From Nitrospinaceae bacterium (GTDB lineage: Bacteria > Nitrospinota > Nitrospinia > Nitrospinales > VA-1), in the NCBI GenBank assembly GCA_029937655.1, contig JAPYPK010000038.1:1-12935 (forward strand): DNA of 12,935 bases, written 5' to 3'. Shown piece after piece: positions 1-6,568 of this stretch. Below the pieces are notes generated by a model that searched no databases, was not told the DNA's origin, and saw nothing but the letters and a program-made list of their open reading frames with translations. The first letter of the stretch is position 1. Each line of letters opens with the position of its first letter. The translations under genes and the position numbers were made by a program.

Positions 1-123
1 AGGTGACGTTGAAGCCGGTATGAAGGCGGGAACCAAATGTCCCATTCCATAAAAAAATATTAGGGCAATGAGGATGGTGAATATCGAGTTTTTAGTTTTT
101 GGTTTCTCAGATGAATGATGCAT
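1..123 (-). CDS. N-terminus of an unidentified membrane protein, cut by the window edge
   Basis: Forty-one codons are open to the left edge of the window, starting with ATG at 123. An AGAGG Shine-Dalgarno-like sequence lies five bases before the start, and an in-frame TAA lies 12 bases upstream of the ATG (136-138), so this start is the only good one. The translation begins with a short polar, basic segment (MHHSSEKPKTKN) followed by a hydrophobic stretch (SIFTILIALIFFYGMG), consistent with a first transmembrane helix or uncleaved signal anchor. The gene lies downstream of the glycosyltransferase / LAB_N module on the same strand. In such neighbourhoods a polytopic glycosyltransferase often follows, but nothing in these 41 residues proves that. 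Family not recognised. Confidence 0.55.
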   Translation of the reverse strand, partial: MHHSSEKPKTKNSIFTILIALIFFYGMGHLVPAFIPASTSP

Positions 124-196
124 CGAGGCCTCTATTTATATCAAGGGAAGTCTTTTATGAAAGACCAGATCAGCTATATTTATAATCAGCAACAAA

Positions 197-218
197 TGAG
201 AAGTTTGGTTACTTCTCA
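197..218 (-). terminator. Candidate stem-loop terminator downstream of the rlmN-LAB_N operon
   Basis: TGAGAAGT (197-204) and ACTTCTCA (211-218) form a perfect 8-bp stem with a 6-nt loop. Read on the minus strand the stem is followed by TTTGTTG, a weak U-rich tail. It lies about 190 bases after the stop of the small membrane protein and before the partial gene starting at 123, so it could separate the two transcription units. The tail is imperfect, so a Rho-independent terminator is only probable. The rest of 124-409 shows no convincing gene. Confidence 0.35.
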
Positions 219-409
219 AATATATGAATAGACTAACTCAGCGCTCAATAAACTGGGCATAACAACCCCTTGAGACGTAAAGGTGAAAGGAATATCATAC
301 GGCTTTTCTAATGTCAAGAGCTTTAAAAGTCTTTTGTTTTAAATGACTTAAGAGTGTGTTTGTGTTTGGGTGGGAGAATGAAAGTCTTATTCGTCAACGA
401 GGAAACCGT

Positions 410-634
410 TTAATGGATGTCTTTTTTGTCCAGATTACTTTTTGATTCAACTTCGGTTAAGTCCTCTAGTGGCATAATGAGCAGACCGAATCCCATTGCT
501 GTGCTAAAAACAGAAAGGAGTCCGACAAAGATCTGTGGCCACTCAGCGGTTATATCGCGCACAGACCAGACAAACAAAAACCCTCCAAGAACCATGAGGG
601 CTACCCCTAAAAATCTAACTTTCCAGCTATTCAT
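410..634 (-). CDS. Small two-helix membrane protein of unknown function
   Basis: Seventy-four residues when started at the ATG at 634, which overlaps the stop of the upstream LAB_N gene by 8 bases, a typical translational-coupling arrangement. A longer start at 676 would add 14 residues and bury 50 bases in the LAB_N gene, so I prefer 634. Two hydrophobic segments are visible, about residues 6-24 and 33-54, joined by a short loop containing RDITAEW. A charged, acidic then lysine-rich tail (residues 57-74) is probably cytoplasmic. It is the last gene of the rlmN / glycosyltransferase / LAB_N series. The position suggests a small accessory subunit of the envelope-glycan module, but I recognise no family and assign no function. 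Confidence 0.7.
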   Translation of the reverse strand: MNSWKVRFLGVALMVLGGFLFVWSVRDITAEWPQIFVGLLSVFSTAMGFGLLIMPLEDLTEVESKSNLDKKDIH

Positions 635-917
635 TGTTCTGGTTTGCCTCTGCAAGAGACCTTTTTTTTCGATCAATGAGAATTAAATTGCGGACATAAA
701 TAATTGAACCAAGGCTTTGCCCGAGAATGAAAACAGGGTCTTCTCTGTGGATTGCATACGTCAACAGGATAACACTTCCTACAATACTGCAATACCAAAA
801 CGCAATAGGGATCGTACTTTCTCCTTTTTTTTCGGAAACTAGCCATTGGATCACAAATCGTGCTCCAAAGGCTATCTGACCAATAAAACCGATAACCAGC
901 CAGTAGGTTGTGGTCAT
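627..917 (-). CDS. LAB_N (lipid A biosynthesis N-terminal domain) membrane protein
   Basis: A 96-residue protein that is essentially a stand-alone LAB_N domain, named after its occurrence as the N-terminal extension of some lipid-A-disaccharide synthases. Diagnostic residues are the first helix ending in IQWLVSE (23-29), SxIPxAFWY (34-42), REDPVFILGQ (58-67) and YVRNL (74-78). Three hydrophobic segments are seen near 4-26, 37-55 and 61-81. Translation starts at ATG 917 with a perfect AGGAGG eight bases upstream (plus-strand 926-931), lying inside the end of the preceding glycosyltransferase gene; the stop of that gene is three bases away. Stand-alone LAB_N proteins commonly sit beside family 2 glycosyltransferases and are thought to help lipid-linked sugar handling at the inner membrane. 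The exact biochemical role is not established. Confidence 0.88.
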   Translation of the reverse strand: MTTTYWLVIGFIGQIAFGARFVIQWLVSEKKGESTIPIAFWYCSIVGSVILLTYAIHREDPVFILGQSLGSIIYVRNLILIDRKKRSLAEANQNNE

Positions 918-920
918 TAA

Positions 921-1664
921 TCAATCCTCCTCTATAATATCATAATTGATTTGTCTTTTTTTCATCCATCGGATCGCCAAAAGATCTTTGAATGAAGCGA
1001 ATAGGCGGTTACGGATGTTATATTTTGAGTAACCATGCATGCGGGGATAATGCCCCACTTTTACCTGCGTGACGCTAAACCCTTCCATTTTCATCAATGT
1101 TGGGAAAAAACGATGCATCCCATTGTACAATTTAATACTTTTGAAACATGTTCGCCGAAACGCTTTGAGCGAACAACCTGTATCGGCTATGCATTCTTCG
1201 CTCAGGGCATTTCTCACCACATTAGCTATTTTCGAAGAGAGTTTTTTGATCCAAGGATCGTTACGTTTATGCCGCCAGCCACATACAACGTCATATTCAT
1301 TTATTTTCTCGAGTAGTAAAGGGATATCAGCAGGGTCATTCTGTAAGTCGGCGTCCATGGTAACAATAATATTACCGCGGGCTTTGCTAAAACCTGCAGC
1401 GAAAGCTGCTGTTTGACCATGATTACGCCCAAACCGGATCAGCCGTATATGGGGGTTCCCATTTTTTAATTTACGTATAAGGTCAGCACTGCCATCCACA
1501 CTTCCGTCATCCACTAAAATTACTTCATAGTCCTTGTTAAGTGGTTTAATGCTTTTAGTGATTTTTTCGTCAAGCAGGGTTAGATTTTCCCTTTCGTTAT
1601 AAATGGGAATAACGATGGAAATCTCTAACGCTTTGGACTTAGTTGGTTCGGGAGAATTTGTCAT
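921..1664 (-). CDS. Family 2 glycosyltransferase, polyprenyl-phosphate sugar synthase type (DPM1/ArnC-like)
   Basis: A 247-residue GT-A fold glycosyltransferase. Visible motifs are VIPIYNE (18-24), the nucleotide-binding DDGSVDGS (52-59), the DxD-type MDADLQNDP (103-111) that holds the metal and sugar nucleotide, DTGCSLKAFR (161-170), and the late RMHGYSKYN region (208-216) seen in dolichyl/undecaprenyl-phosphate sugar synthases. It probably moves a sugar from a nucleotide donor to undecaprenyl phosphate at the cytoplasmic face. There is no C-terminal pair of membrane helices such as ArnC-type enzymes have, so membrane contact could come from the neighbouring LAB_N and small membrane proteins. 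It starts 10 bases after rlmN and no strong Shine-Dalgarno is visible, which fits coupling to rlmN translation. The sugar cannot be deduced. Confidence 0.88.
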   Translation of the reverse strand: MTNSPEPTKSKALEISIVIPIYNERENLTLLDEKITKSIKPLNKDYEVILVDDGSVDGSADLIRKLKNGNPHIRLIRFGRNHGQTAAFAAGFSKARGNIIVTMDADLQNDPADIPLLLEKINEYDVVCGWRHKRNDPWIKKLSSKIANVVRNALSEECIADTGCSLKAFRRTCFKSIKLYNGMHRFFPTLMKMEGFSVTQVKVGHYPRMHGYSKYNIRNRLFASFKDLLAIRWMKKRQINYDIIEED

Positions 1665-1674
1665 GCCAAATTAT

Positions 1675-2727
1675 TTAAATTCGTGCAGGCGCAGGTGATA
1701 ATGGTTGCGCAGCCAGCTGCCCACACGCACCTAGGATATCTGTTGCACGATTTTGCCGTATGAAAACGGTATGGTTTTTTGACAGGAGATACTGCTGGAA
1801 TGCGTTAACTCGCTCTTTGCTAGGAGGATCAAAATCAGAAGGGGAGAACTTATTAAACAATATTAGATTTACTTTGCAAGGTATGCCGTGAAGCAACTTG
1901 GACAAACGTTTAGCGTCCTCGTCCCTGTCATTGATCCCTTCTAACATAACGTATTCGAAGGTAAACCGCCGAGATGGCTTGAGCGGGTATTCTCGCAAAC
2001 AGTTTATCAATTTTTCTATTGGATATTTTTTATTGATTGGCATAATTTCTTCCCGAGTTTTATTGTCCGTAGCGTTTAGTGATATTGCAAGGTTCACGTG
2101 TAAATCTTCATTTTTAAACTTTTCAATGAGATCTACTTGCCCGGCAGTAGACAATGTAATCTTTCGAGAAGATAGGCGTAATGCTTCTGGCATAGTCATG
2201 AGTCGTATCGCATTAATGGTGGCATCATAATTGTCGAGCGGTTCGCCCATCCCCATAAACACAATGTTGGTTACTTGATTTTCCTCAGAGAGGCTATCAT
2301 TTACCGCAAGATATTGTCCGATGATTTCATCGCTTGTAAGGTTTCGCTTCAATCCCATTGTCCCTGTCATGCAAAATGCGCATGCAAGGCGGCATCCAAC
2401 CTGGGTTGATACGCACAAGGTCTTACGCTTATCTGAGGGCATCCAAACGCTTTCAATTGTCAAACCATCTTTTAACTCGAATAGGTACTTGATCGAACCA
2501 TCCTGCGACTTAGTTCTGCTGCGTATCAGAGGTACGGAGATAAAAAAATATTCTTTCAATAAAGAGCGCAATACTTTGGATAAATTAGACATGCGATCAA
2601 AGTCATAAAGCTTGTAGTGATAGAGCCATATGAATATTTGATGGGCACGGTAGGGTTTTATTCCGTGCTCGAGTAAAAATTCTTGGAGGTGTGTATAGGA
2701 AAAACCAATTAAATTCTTCGGTTGCAT
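1675..2727 (-). CDS. rlmN: Dual-specificity 23S rRNA/tRNA adenine C2 methyltransferase RlmN
   Basis: A complete 350-residue radical-SAM methylase that makes 2-methyladenosine at 23S rRNA A2503, and in characterised homologues also at tRNA A37. The iron-sulfur motif CX3CX2C is C112, C116 and C119. The two cysteines specific to the RlmN mechanism are present: C335 in the C-terminal GACGQLA segment (methyl-carrying) and C105 seven residues before the cluster, matching E. coli C355 and C118. GMGEPLDNYD (159-168) is the SAM-binding GGEP-like motif. The length is normal, with a short Pro/Ala tail. Upstream of the ATG an in-frame TAA and no alternative ATG support the start, although no strong Shine-Dalgarno is visible. 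It is probably first in the operon with the glycosyltransferase module, a grouping that looks incidental to its function. Confidence 0.96.
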   Translation of the reverse strand: MQPKNLIGFSYTHLQEFLLEHGIKPYRAHQIFIWLYHYKLYDFDRMSNLSKVLRSLLKEYFFISVPLIRSRTKSQDGSIKYLFELKDGLTIESVWMPSDKRKTLCVSTQVGCRLACAFCMTGTMGLKRNLTSDEIIGQYLAVNDSLSEENQVTNIVFMGMGEPLDNYDATINAIRLMTMPEALRLSSRKITLSTAGQVDLIEKFKNEDLHVNLAISLNATDNKTREEIMPINKKYPIEKLINCLREYPLKPSRRFTFEYVMLEGINDRDEDAKRLSKLLHGIPCKVNLILFNKFSPSDFDPPSKERVNAFQQYLLSKNHTVFIRQNRATDILGACGQLAAQPLSPAPARI

Positions 2728-2888
2728 CTTTATTATTCGAATTCTGAAAAAGGATATCGTTTAGACCCTTCCAGAGTTTTATTGAGGTAAAGTGCAGGAA
2801 ACAGTCGCCTGATAGATAAATATAGGTTCAATATAATTTATGTTCGATAAATAAGCTAGGTCTTTGTTTTATCTATTGCTAGATTTTT

Positions 2889-2909
2889 AACCTCAAAGTG
2901 ATTGAGGTT
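2889..2909. repeat. Perfect 8-bp inverted repeat with 5-nt loop
   Basis: AACCTCAA (2889-2896) and TTGAGGTT (2902-2909) flank AGTGA. It lies about 70 bases downstream of the minus-strand gene ending at 2977 and upstream of rlmN. A run of five T precedes it on the plus strand, which reads as A on the minus strand, so neither direction has the stem-then-U-run order of an intrinsic terminator. It may be a transcript-end hairpin or an operator. The rest of 2728-2976 shows no gene. Confidence 0.35.
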
Positions 2910-2976
2910 GTAGATAGTCAATATTAGTCCGGGGGTAAGGAGTTCAATACTGGGCCTGCTGTTGGGGTGAAAACTT

Positions 2977-3765
2977 TTATGCCGGATAATATTTAAGTAG
3001 GGTGTAGGCTACACTCCCCATGCTAATGAATGAGATGAAAAGGGAACATCCTACGAGCCCCAAGACAGGGGCTGGAGTCGTTAAATGATTTCTGTTTTTT
3101 AACCATTGAAGCGCAATAAAAATGCATGATAGGGATACTGCGATCGCAATCCAGGAGGGTATTAAGATCTTCGAACTAAAAACGATATCGCTGTTCACAT
3201 AATTAAGGGTAGCGACAGCCCATCCTAATGAGGGCAGGCTGACGAAATAAGAGATTAGAGCGTTGTTGTTTCCTTCCCCTTTATATCTAGAAACAAAACG
3301 AAACCCTAGAATAACGAGGGAACCTATAAGAAAAGAAACTAGCAGAAGATTTGTTTTTTGTTTTTCCTTTTCCCCGCGGATAAAATTGAGGGCCCCAAGG
3401 ACGTACTTCGAAACTTCTACCTCATCCGCTTCGTAGTAACCCCCCTTTATAGTATCGTATATAAAAACTCTCGCGGTGGTTGATTCAGCAGGAAGAGATA
3501 TGGCTCGATATTCGTCTTTATTGGCTGATTGGATTTCAAGATAAACAATCCCAGTGTGATATTTAAGGTCGTAACTTGAAAGCTGGGCCAGTTTATTTGC
3601 ATATTTATCGTGCTCTGCGCGATAAATTTCCTGAGATTTCATTAAATTAAAAAGTGCCTGGCGTGCCATCACATCGTAATTGTTTTCAAAAATCGTAGTA
3701 CATGACATGAGGTAAAGCATTGACATAAACAAAAATAGTATTTTTTTTATTGAAAAAAAATGCAT
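2977..3765 (-). CDS. Predicted lipoprotein with a pilin-like soluble segment and four membrane helices
   Basis: A 262-residue protein of no family I can name. Residues 1-22 look like a lipoprotein signal: basic start, hydrophobic core, then LMSC with the lipidated cysteine at C22. Residues about 29-115 resemble the soluble part of a type IV pilin or pseudopilin: an amphipathic helix (ALFNLMKSQEIYRAEHDKYA), a short turn with LAQL, then alternating beta-type segments with YRAISLP and a YDTIKGGYY end. The prepilin peptidase site and hydrophobic pilin helix are absent. From residue 139 four hydrophobic segments follow (about 139-157, 170-190, 200-221, 233-256). This suggests an inner-membrane protein with a periplasmic pilin-like domain. 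It is transcribed divergently from the Ham1-family gene. No Shine-Dalgarno is obvious before ATG 3765. Pilin similarity is by eye only. Confidence 0.75.
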   Translation of the reverse strand: MHFFSIKKILFLFMSMLYLMSCTTIFENNYDVMARQALFNLMKSQEIYRAEHDKYANKLAQLSSYDLKYHTGIVYLEIQSANKDEYRAISLPAESTTARVFIYDTIKGGYYEADEVEVSKYVLGALNFIRGEKEKQKTNLLLVSFLIGSLVILGFRFVSRYKGEGNNNALISYFVSLPSLGWAVATLNYVNSDIVFSSKILIPSWIAIAVSLSCIFIALQWLKNRNHLTTPAPVLGLVGCSLFISFISMGSVAYTLLKYYPA

Positions 3766-3814
3766 AGCACAATTGGTTCTGGTTAAATCGAGGGTTTATA
3801 TTATCTAGACCATG

Positions 3815-3829
3815 AAAATCTAGGATTTT
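3815..3829. promoter_or_regulatory. Palindrome in the divergent intergenic region
   Basis: AAAATC-TAG-GATTTT is a perfect 6+3+6 palindrome lying between the divergent genes that start at 3765 and 3872. ATCTAG occurs at 3803-3808 and again at 3818-3823, a 15-base period. A TATATTATC -10-like stretch at 3798-3806 points toward the plus-strand gene, with only a poor -35. The palindrome would lie just downstream of that -10 and could be an operator, but AT-rich sequence gives such matches by chance. Confidence 0.25.
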
Positions 3830-3871
3830 ATAGCATGCGTTCACTGCTCAGGCAAGCATAGGAGAAATAGA

Positions 3872-4441
3872 ATGTGGAAGAATTTAAATTTTGTTACCAG
3901 TAATTCAGATAAAGTTCGAGAAGCTTCGAATATTTTGGAGTGCTCGCTTAAACAGGTTTCAGGGTTATGTATAGATGAAATTCAGAGTAGTGATATTAAA
4001 CAGATAGTTACTCACAAAGCAAAACAGGCATTTGATAAGCTTAGGTGTCCTGTGCTAGTTGAAGATTCCGGCCTGAGTTTTACGGCATGGAATGGTCTTC
4101 CTGGGCCGCTAATAAAATGGTTTGAGGTTAGTGTTGGTTGTCCTGGTTTGTTGAAAATGCTAGAAGGGTTTGAAAATCGAGAGGCTTTTGCGGTTTGTGT
4201 GGCAGGTGTTTTTGATGGACAGGAAATGCATATGGCTAAGGGGCAGATAAGGGGGAAGATTGCGCACAGTACTCGAGGTGAAAACGGTTTTGGGTGGGAT
4301 GTTATATTTATTCCTGAACATTATGAAAAAACTTTCGCGGAAATGAACTCTAATGAGAAAAATGCTATTTCGCACCGACGGATAGCTTTTGAAAAATTGA
4401 ATAAAAAAATAAAAAAAGCTAGGGTTGTTAAATGGGTGTGA
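3872..4441 (+). CDS. Ham1/RdgB-family non-canonical purine NTP pyrophosphatase, archaeal/eukaryotic-like
   Basis: A 189-residue member of the Ham1 family, which hydrolyses ITP, dITP and XTP to the monophosphate and pyrophosphate so deaminated purines are kept out of DNA and RNA. Visible motifs are TSNSDK (9-14, the substrate-loop SGNxxK), VEDSGL (63-68, with the catalytic acidic pair E64/D65), NGLPGPLIKWF (74-84), ENGFGWDVIF (137-146), KTFAEM (153-158) and ISHR (166-169). The (V)ED-SG and GLPGPxxKWF forms are those of archaeal and eukaryotic ITPases; classical bacterial RdgB has DDSGL and ends the second motif SARYAG. Valine 144 replaces the usual proline of FGWDPIF. Translation starts at ATG 3872 with AGGAGA about seven bases upstream. 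It stands alone on its strand after a divergent promoter region. Confidence 0.9.
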   Translation: MWKNLNFVTSNSDKVREASNILECSLKQVSGLCIDEIQSSDIKQIVTHKAKQAFDKLRCPVLVEDSGLSFTAWNGLPGPLIKWFEVSVGCPGLLKMLEGFENREAFAVCVAGVFDGQEMHMAKGQIRGKIAHSTRGENGFGWDVIFIPEHYEKTFAEMNSNEKNAISHRRIAFEKLNKKIKKARVVKWV

Positions 4442-4495
4442 CTATTTAACTGGTATTAGTTTGAAAATATTTCTATTTTATTAGCCTTTGTCCTG

Positions 4496-4560
4496 CTGGA
4501 ATTATTGATTTATTTATCGTATAATTTTTTTTGCTCTTGTATTAATTTTATTTTTATAAT
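4496..4560 (+). promoter_or_regulatory. Candidate promoter region for the lipoprotein / response regulator genes
   Basis: Two perfect TATAAT -10 hexamers lie before the lipoprotein gene. The first, at 4520-4525, has only weak -35 matches (CTGGAA at 4496, 18-base spacer, or TGGAAT at 4497, 17-base spacer). The second, at 4555-4560, has TTGCTC at 4531-4536 with an 18-base spacer, but would leave only about ten bases before the ATG at 4578. The region 4442-4577 is otherwise very AT-rich with no gene, so hexamer matches carry limited weight. Confidence 0.35.
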
Positions 4561-4577
4561 TTATGAGGTTTTGGTAA

Positions 4578-4937
4578 ATGAATGGAAGAATTAAATTGAT
4601 TAAGAATGTTTTGATTATGTTTGTTGTTGTAGCCGTTTTTATCGGGACTACTGGTTGTGGTAAGCCTGGTAGTGTCCTCAATTGGTATCCGAAGGCAGAA
4701 CGATTAGAAGGTAAAATGACTTCAAATGTAGACCATGAGATTGTTATAGATTCGGTTGACCTTAATGACACTGTTCAGATTAAGGAAGAGGGGATACATT
4801 CGGTTAGTCGGTGGTGGATTGATGTCGAGTGTGATTATTGGGCTAGTTGTTTTATGCGATGTGATGGTTCAAAGAAACAATGTCGCAAATTAGCGGAGGA
4901 TTCTAATTTTACAGTGAATTCTATTTCTCCGTTTTAA
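4578..4937 (+). CDS. Small cysteine-containing lipoprotein, function unknown
   Basis: A 119-residue protein starting at ATG 4578, with GAGG ten bases upstream. Residues 1-27 form a lipoprotein signal: basic MNGRIKLIKN, a hydrophobic core (about 11-23), then TTGC with C27 as the lipid acceptor; the residue at -3 is Thr rather than the usual Leu. The mature part is about 92 residues, with four cysteines at 85, 91, 95 and 102 that could form two disulfides in the periplasm, or bind a metal. No known family is recognised. The response regulator gene begins 23 bases after its stop on the same strand, so the two are probably co-transcribed. It may be an envelope component sensed or controlled by that two-component system; this is inference from position only. 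Confidence 0.75.
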   Translation: MNGRIKLIKNVLIMFVVVAVFIGTTGCGKPGSVLNWYPKAERLEGKMTSNVDHEIVIDSVDLNDTVQIKEEGIHSVSRWWIDVECDYWASCFMRCDGSKKQCRKLAEDSNFTVNSISPF

Positions 4938-4960
4938 AGTCGTAAGTATTTACTTGATTT

Positions 4961-6349
4961 ATGGCATTAATTTTTACTGTTGATGACGACCCTGGGGTTG
5001 GAGGGTTGATTAAGGTTTTGTTTGAGGACCGGGGCCATGAGGTCTTGGTTTTTGAGAATGGGAAGCAGTGCCTTGATCGACTTGATGAAAACCCATCTGT
5101 TGTTTTTCTTGATATGGTCATGCCAGTGATGGACGGCATGGAAACATTGAAAACGATAAAGAATGCTAAAAGTGATTTGCCGGTCATCATGGTAACAGGT
5201 GTTGATGATGCAGGTTCTGCTGTTGAGGCAATGAAACTTGGGGCATTTGATTACATTGTTAAGCCTTTTGATGAGCCACGTCTTTTTTCCGTTCTGGATA
5301 AAGCAATCGAGCAGACTGCCCTGATCGGGCAGGTGCGCTACCTTCAAGTTGAATTAAATAGAGCGAAGGGTATCGGAGGTATTGTTGGTACAAGTCCGGC
5401 TTTGACGGCTACTTTAGAAAAAATTCTAAAAGTTGGTGTTAGCAATGCAGGGGTTTTGCTTCTCGGTGAGAGTGGAACCGGCAAGGACTTGATGGCACGC
5501 GCTATTCATGAGAATAGTCATTTTTCTCAAGGGCTTTTTGTTGATATTAATTGCGGGGCTATTCCTGAAAACTTACAAGAGAGTGAGCTCTTCGGACATA
5601 CTAAAGGTTCTTTCACTGGTGCAACCGAGACGCGGAAAGGGAAGTTGGAGTTGGCGGATGGAGGAACGCTGTTCCTGGACGAAGTTGCCGAGATGTCATT
5701 GAACACCCAAGTTAAATTACTACGTTACCTTCAAGAAAAAAGTTTTGAGCGGGTGGGAGGAACGAAAAAGATTTTCACTAAGACCCGAGTTATAGCCGCG
5801 ACTAATAAAGACCTCGATGAAATGGTCAAGAAAGGATCTTTTCGAGAAGACTTATACTATCGGTTAGCTGTGTTCCCAATTACTATTCCACCATTGAGGG
5901 AACGCAAGGATGATATCTCAAGTCTTGCCATCCACTTTGTCACATTATATAAAAAGGAATTTGATAAAGAAATCTCTTCTATTACTCCTGAGGCAATGAA
6001 TGTGCTAGAGAATTATTTTTGGCCCGGTAATGTGCGCGAGTTGGGCAATGTGATTTATCAAGCGATGATAATGACAGGGACTAACTTTATTGACATTGAT
6101 AGTTTGCCAGTCAATGTTAAAAATAAAAATACTCAAAAGACCAGTGAAGCGGTTGTATCACAATATGCTTCCAGTAAAGGTGATTTTGTTGAACCTTTCG
6201 ATACATCCGTAAGACAGGTTTTGCAAAGAGCTTTGGACCTCACCAATGGAGATATCCCGAAGACAGCAAAAAGGTTAAAATTAAGTCGATCCAGTTTTTA
6301 TAGAATGGTTCAAAAATACGACCTTACAAAACCATTCTCTAAGAATTAA
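4961..6349 (+). CDS. NtrC-family sigma-54-dependent response regulator
   Basis: A 462-residue activator with all three standard domains. The receiver (1-118) has the acidic pocket D8-D10, phosphoacceptor D51, T79 and K101. The AAA+ sigma-54 interaction domain (about 140-370) has Walker A GESGTGKD (169-176), a GSFTGA loop (216-221) that contacts sigma-54, Walker B GGTLFLDE (234-241), FREDLYYRL (294-302), PLRERKDDI (311-319) and WPGNVREL (354-361). A Fis-type helix-turn-helix is at about 417-453 (SFYRMVQKY). On phosphorylation it should form a ring and drive RNA polymerase carrying sigma-54 at distant targets. The loop has Ser where GAFTGA has Ala, a known natural variant. The start has no clear Shine-Dalgarno. 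It converges on the histidine kinase gene 6569-8335, the likely partner. Confidence 0.96.
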   Translation: MALIFTVDDDPGVGGLIKVLFEDRGHEVLVFENGKQCLDRLDENPSVVFLDMVMPVMDGMETLKTIKNAKSDLPVIMVTGVDDAGSAVEAMKLGAFDYIVKPFDEPRLFSVLDKAIEQTALIGQVRYLQVELNRAKGIGGIVGTSPALTATLEKILKVGVSNAGVLLLGESGTGKDLMARAIHENSHFSQGLFVDINCGAIPENLQESELFGHTKGSFTGATETRKGKLELADGGTLFLDEVAEMSLNTQVKLLRYLQEKSFERVGGTKKIFTKTRVIAATNKDLDEMVKKGSFREDLYYRLAVFPITIPPLRERKDDISSLAIHFVTLYKKEFDKEISSITPEAMNVLENYFWPGNVRELGNVIYQAMIMTGTNFIDIDSLPVNVKNKNTQKTSEAVVSQYASSKGDFVEPFDTSVRQVLQRALDLTNGDIPKTAKRLKLSRSSFYRMVQKYDLTKPFSKN

Positions 6350-6568
6350 ATCATAGAAATGGTTTAATCCCCCTGTAAATATCTTGAATAAATTTAATAG
6401 GTTTATTTGATATTAGAATCCACAATTAGAAACTTCATGTCAGGTGTGCCTAAAGCTTATGTTGTTAGCTGATATTTTAGCCTGATTGCCCGCGTACTAA
6501 TTTCTGGGTAAGAGGCCTCTTTTAATCTAGTCTGGGCTTTGGTTCAAAGAAAAAATGTAAATATACGG
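6350..6568. other. Convergent intergenic region with weak hairpins, no gene
   Basis: The 219 bases between the response regulator and kinase stops should hold termination signals for both. I see an imperfect AT-rich stem, AATATC/AATAAA at 6378-6392 pairing with TTTATT/GATATT at 6402-6414 (unequal bulge between the two parts), and a perfect 12-bp palindrome AAGAGGCCTCTT at 6510-6521 followed by TT. A small stem, CTTTG-GTT-CAAAG, lies at 6537-6549. None has a proper stem plus U-run, so I do not call a terminator. No ORF of interest. Confidence 0.4.

Noticed and set aside
157..231. 24-codon plus-strand ORF with an AAGGGAAG sequence before its ATG
   Set aside because: Very short, lies over the terminator-like hairpin, no gene follows it on that strand, and the translation shows no recognisable feature.
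417..686. 89-codon plus-strand ORF
   Set aside because: Antisense to the small membrane protein and LAB_N; its peptide has no family features while the minus-strand frames do.
1069..1416. Plus-strand ORFs opposite the glycosyltransferase
   Set aside because: Antisense shadows of a gene with clear GT2 motifs.
4451..4465. TGGTAT...TTGAA resembling a sigma-54 -24/-12 promoter before the lipoprotein gene
   Set aside because: The invariant GC at -12 is missing and the spacing is off by one, so it does not satisfy the consensus.
5508..5702. Plus-strand 64-codon ORF inside the response regulator
   Set aside because: Out-of-frame shadow of the AAA+ domain, whose motifs are intact in the main frame.
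6329..6365. Inverted repeat AAACCATT / AATGGTTT across the response regulator stop as a terminator
   Set aside because: Loop of 21 bases, only two G-C pairs and no U-run after it.
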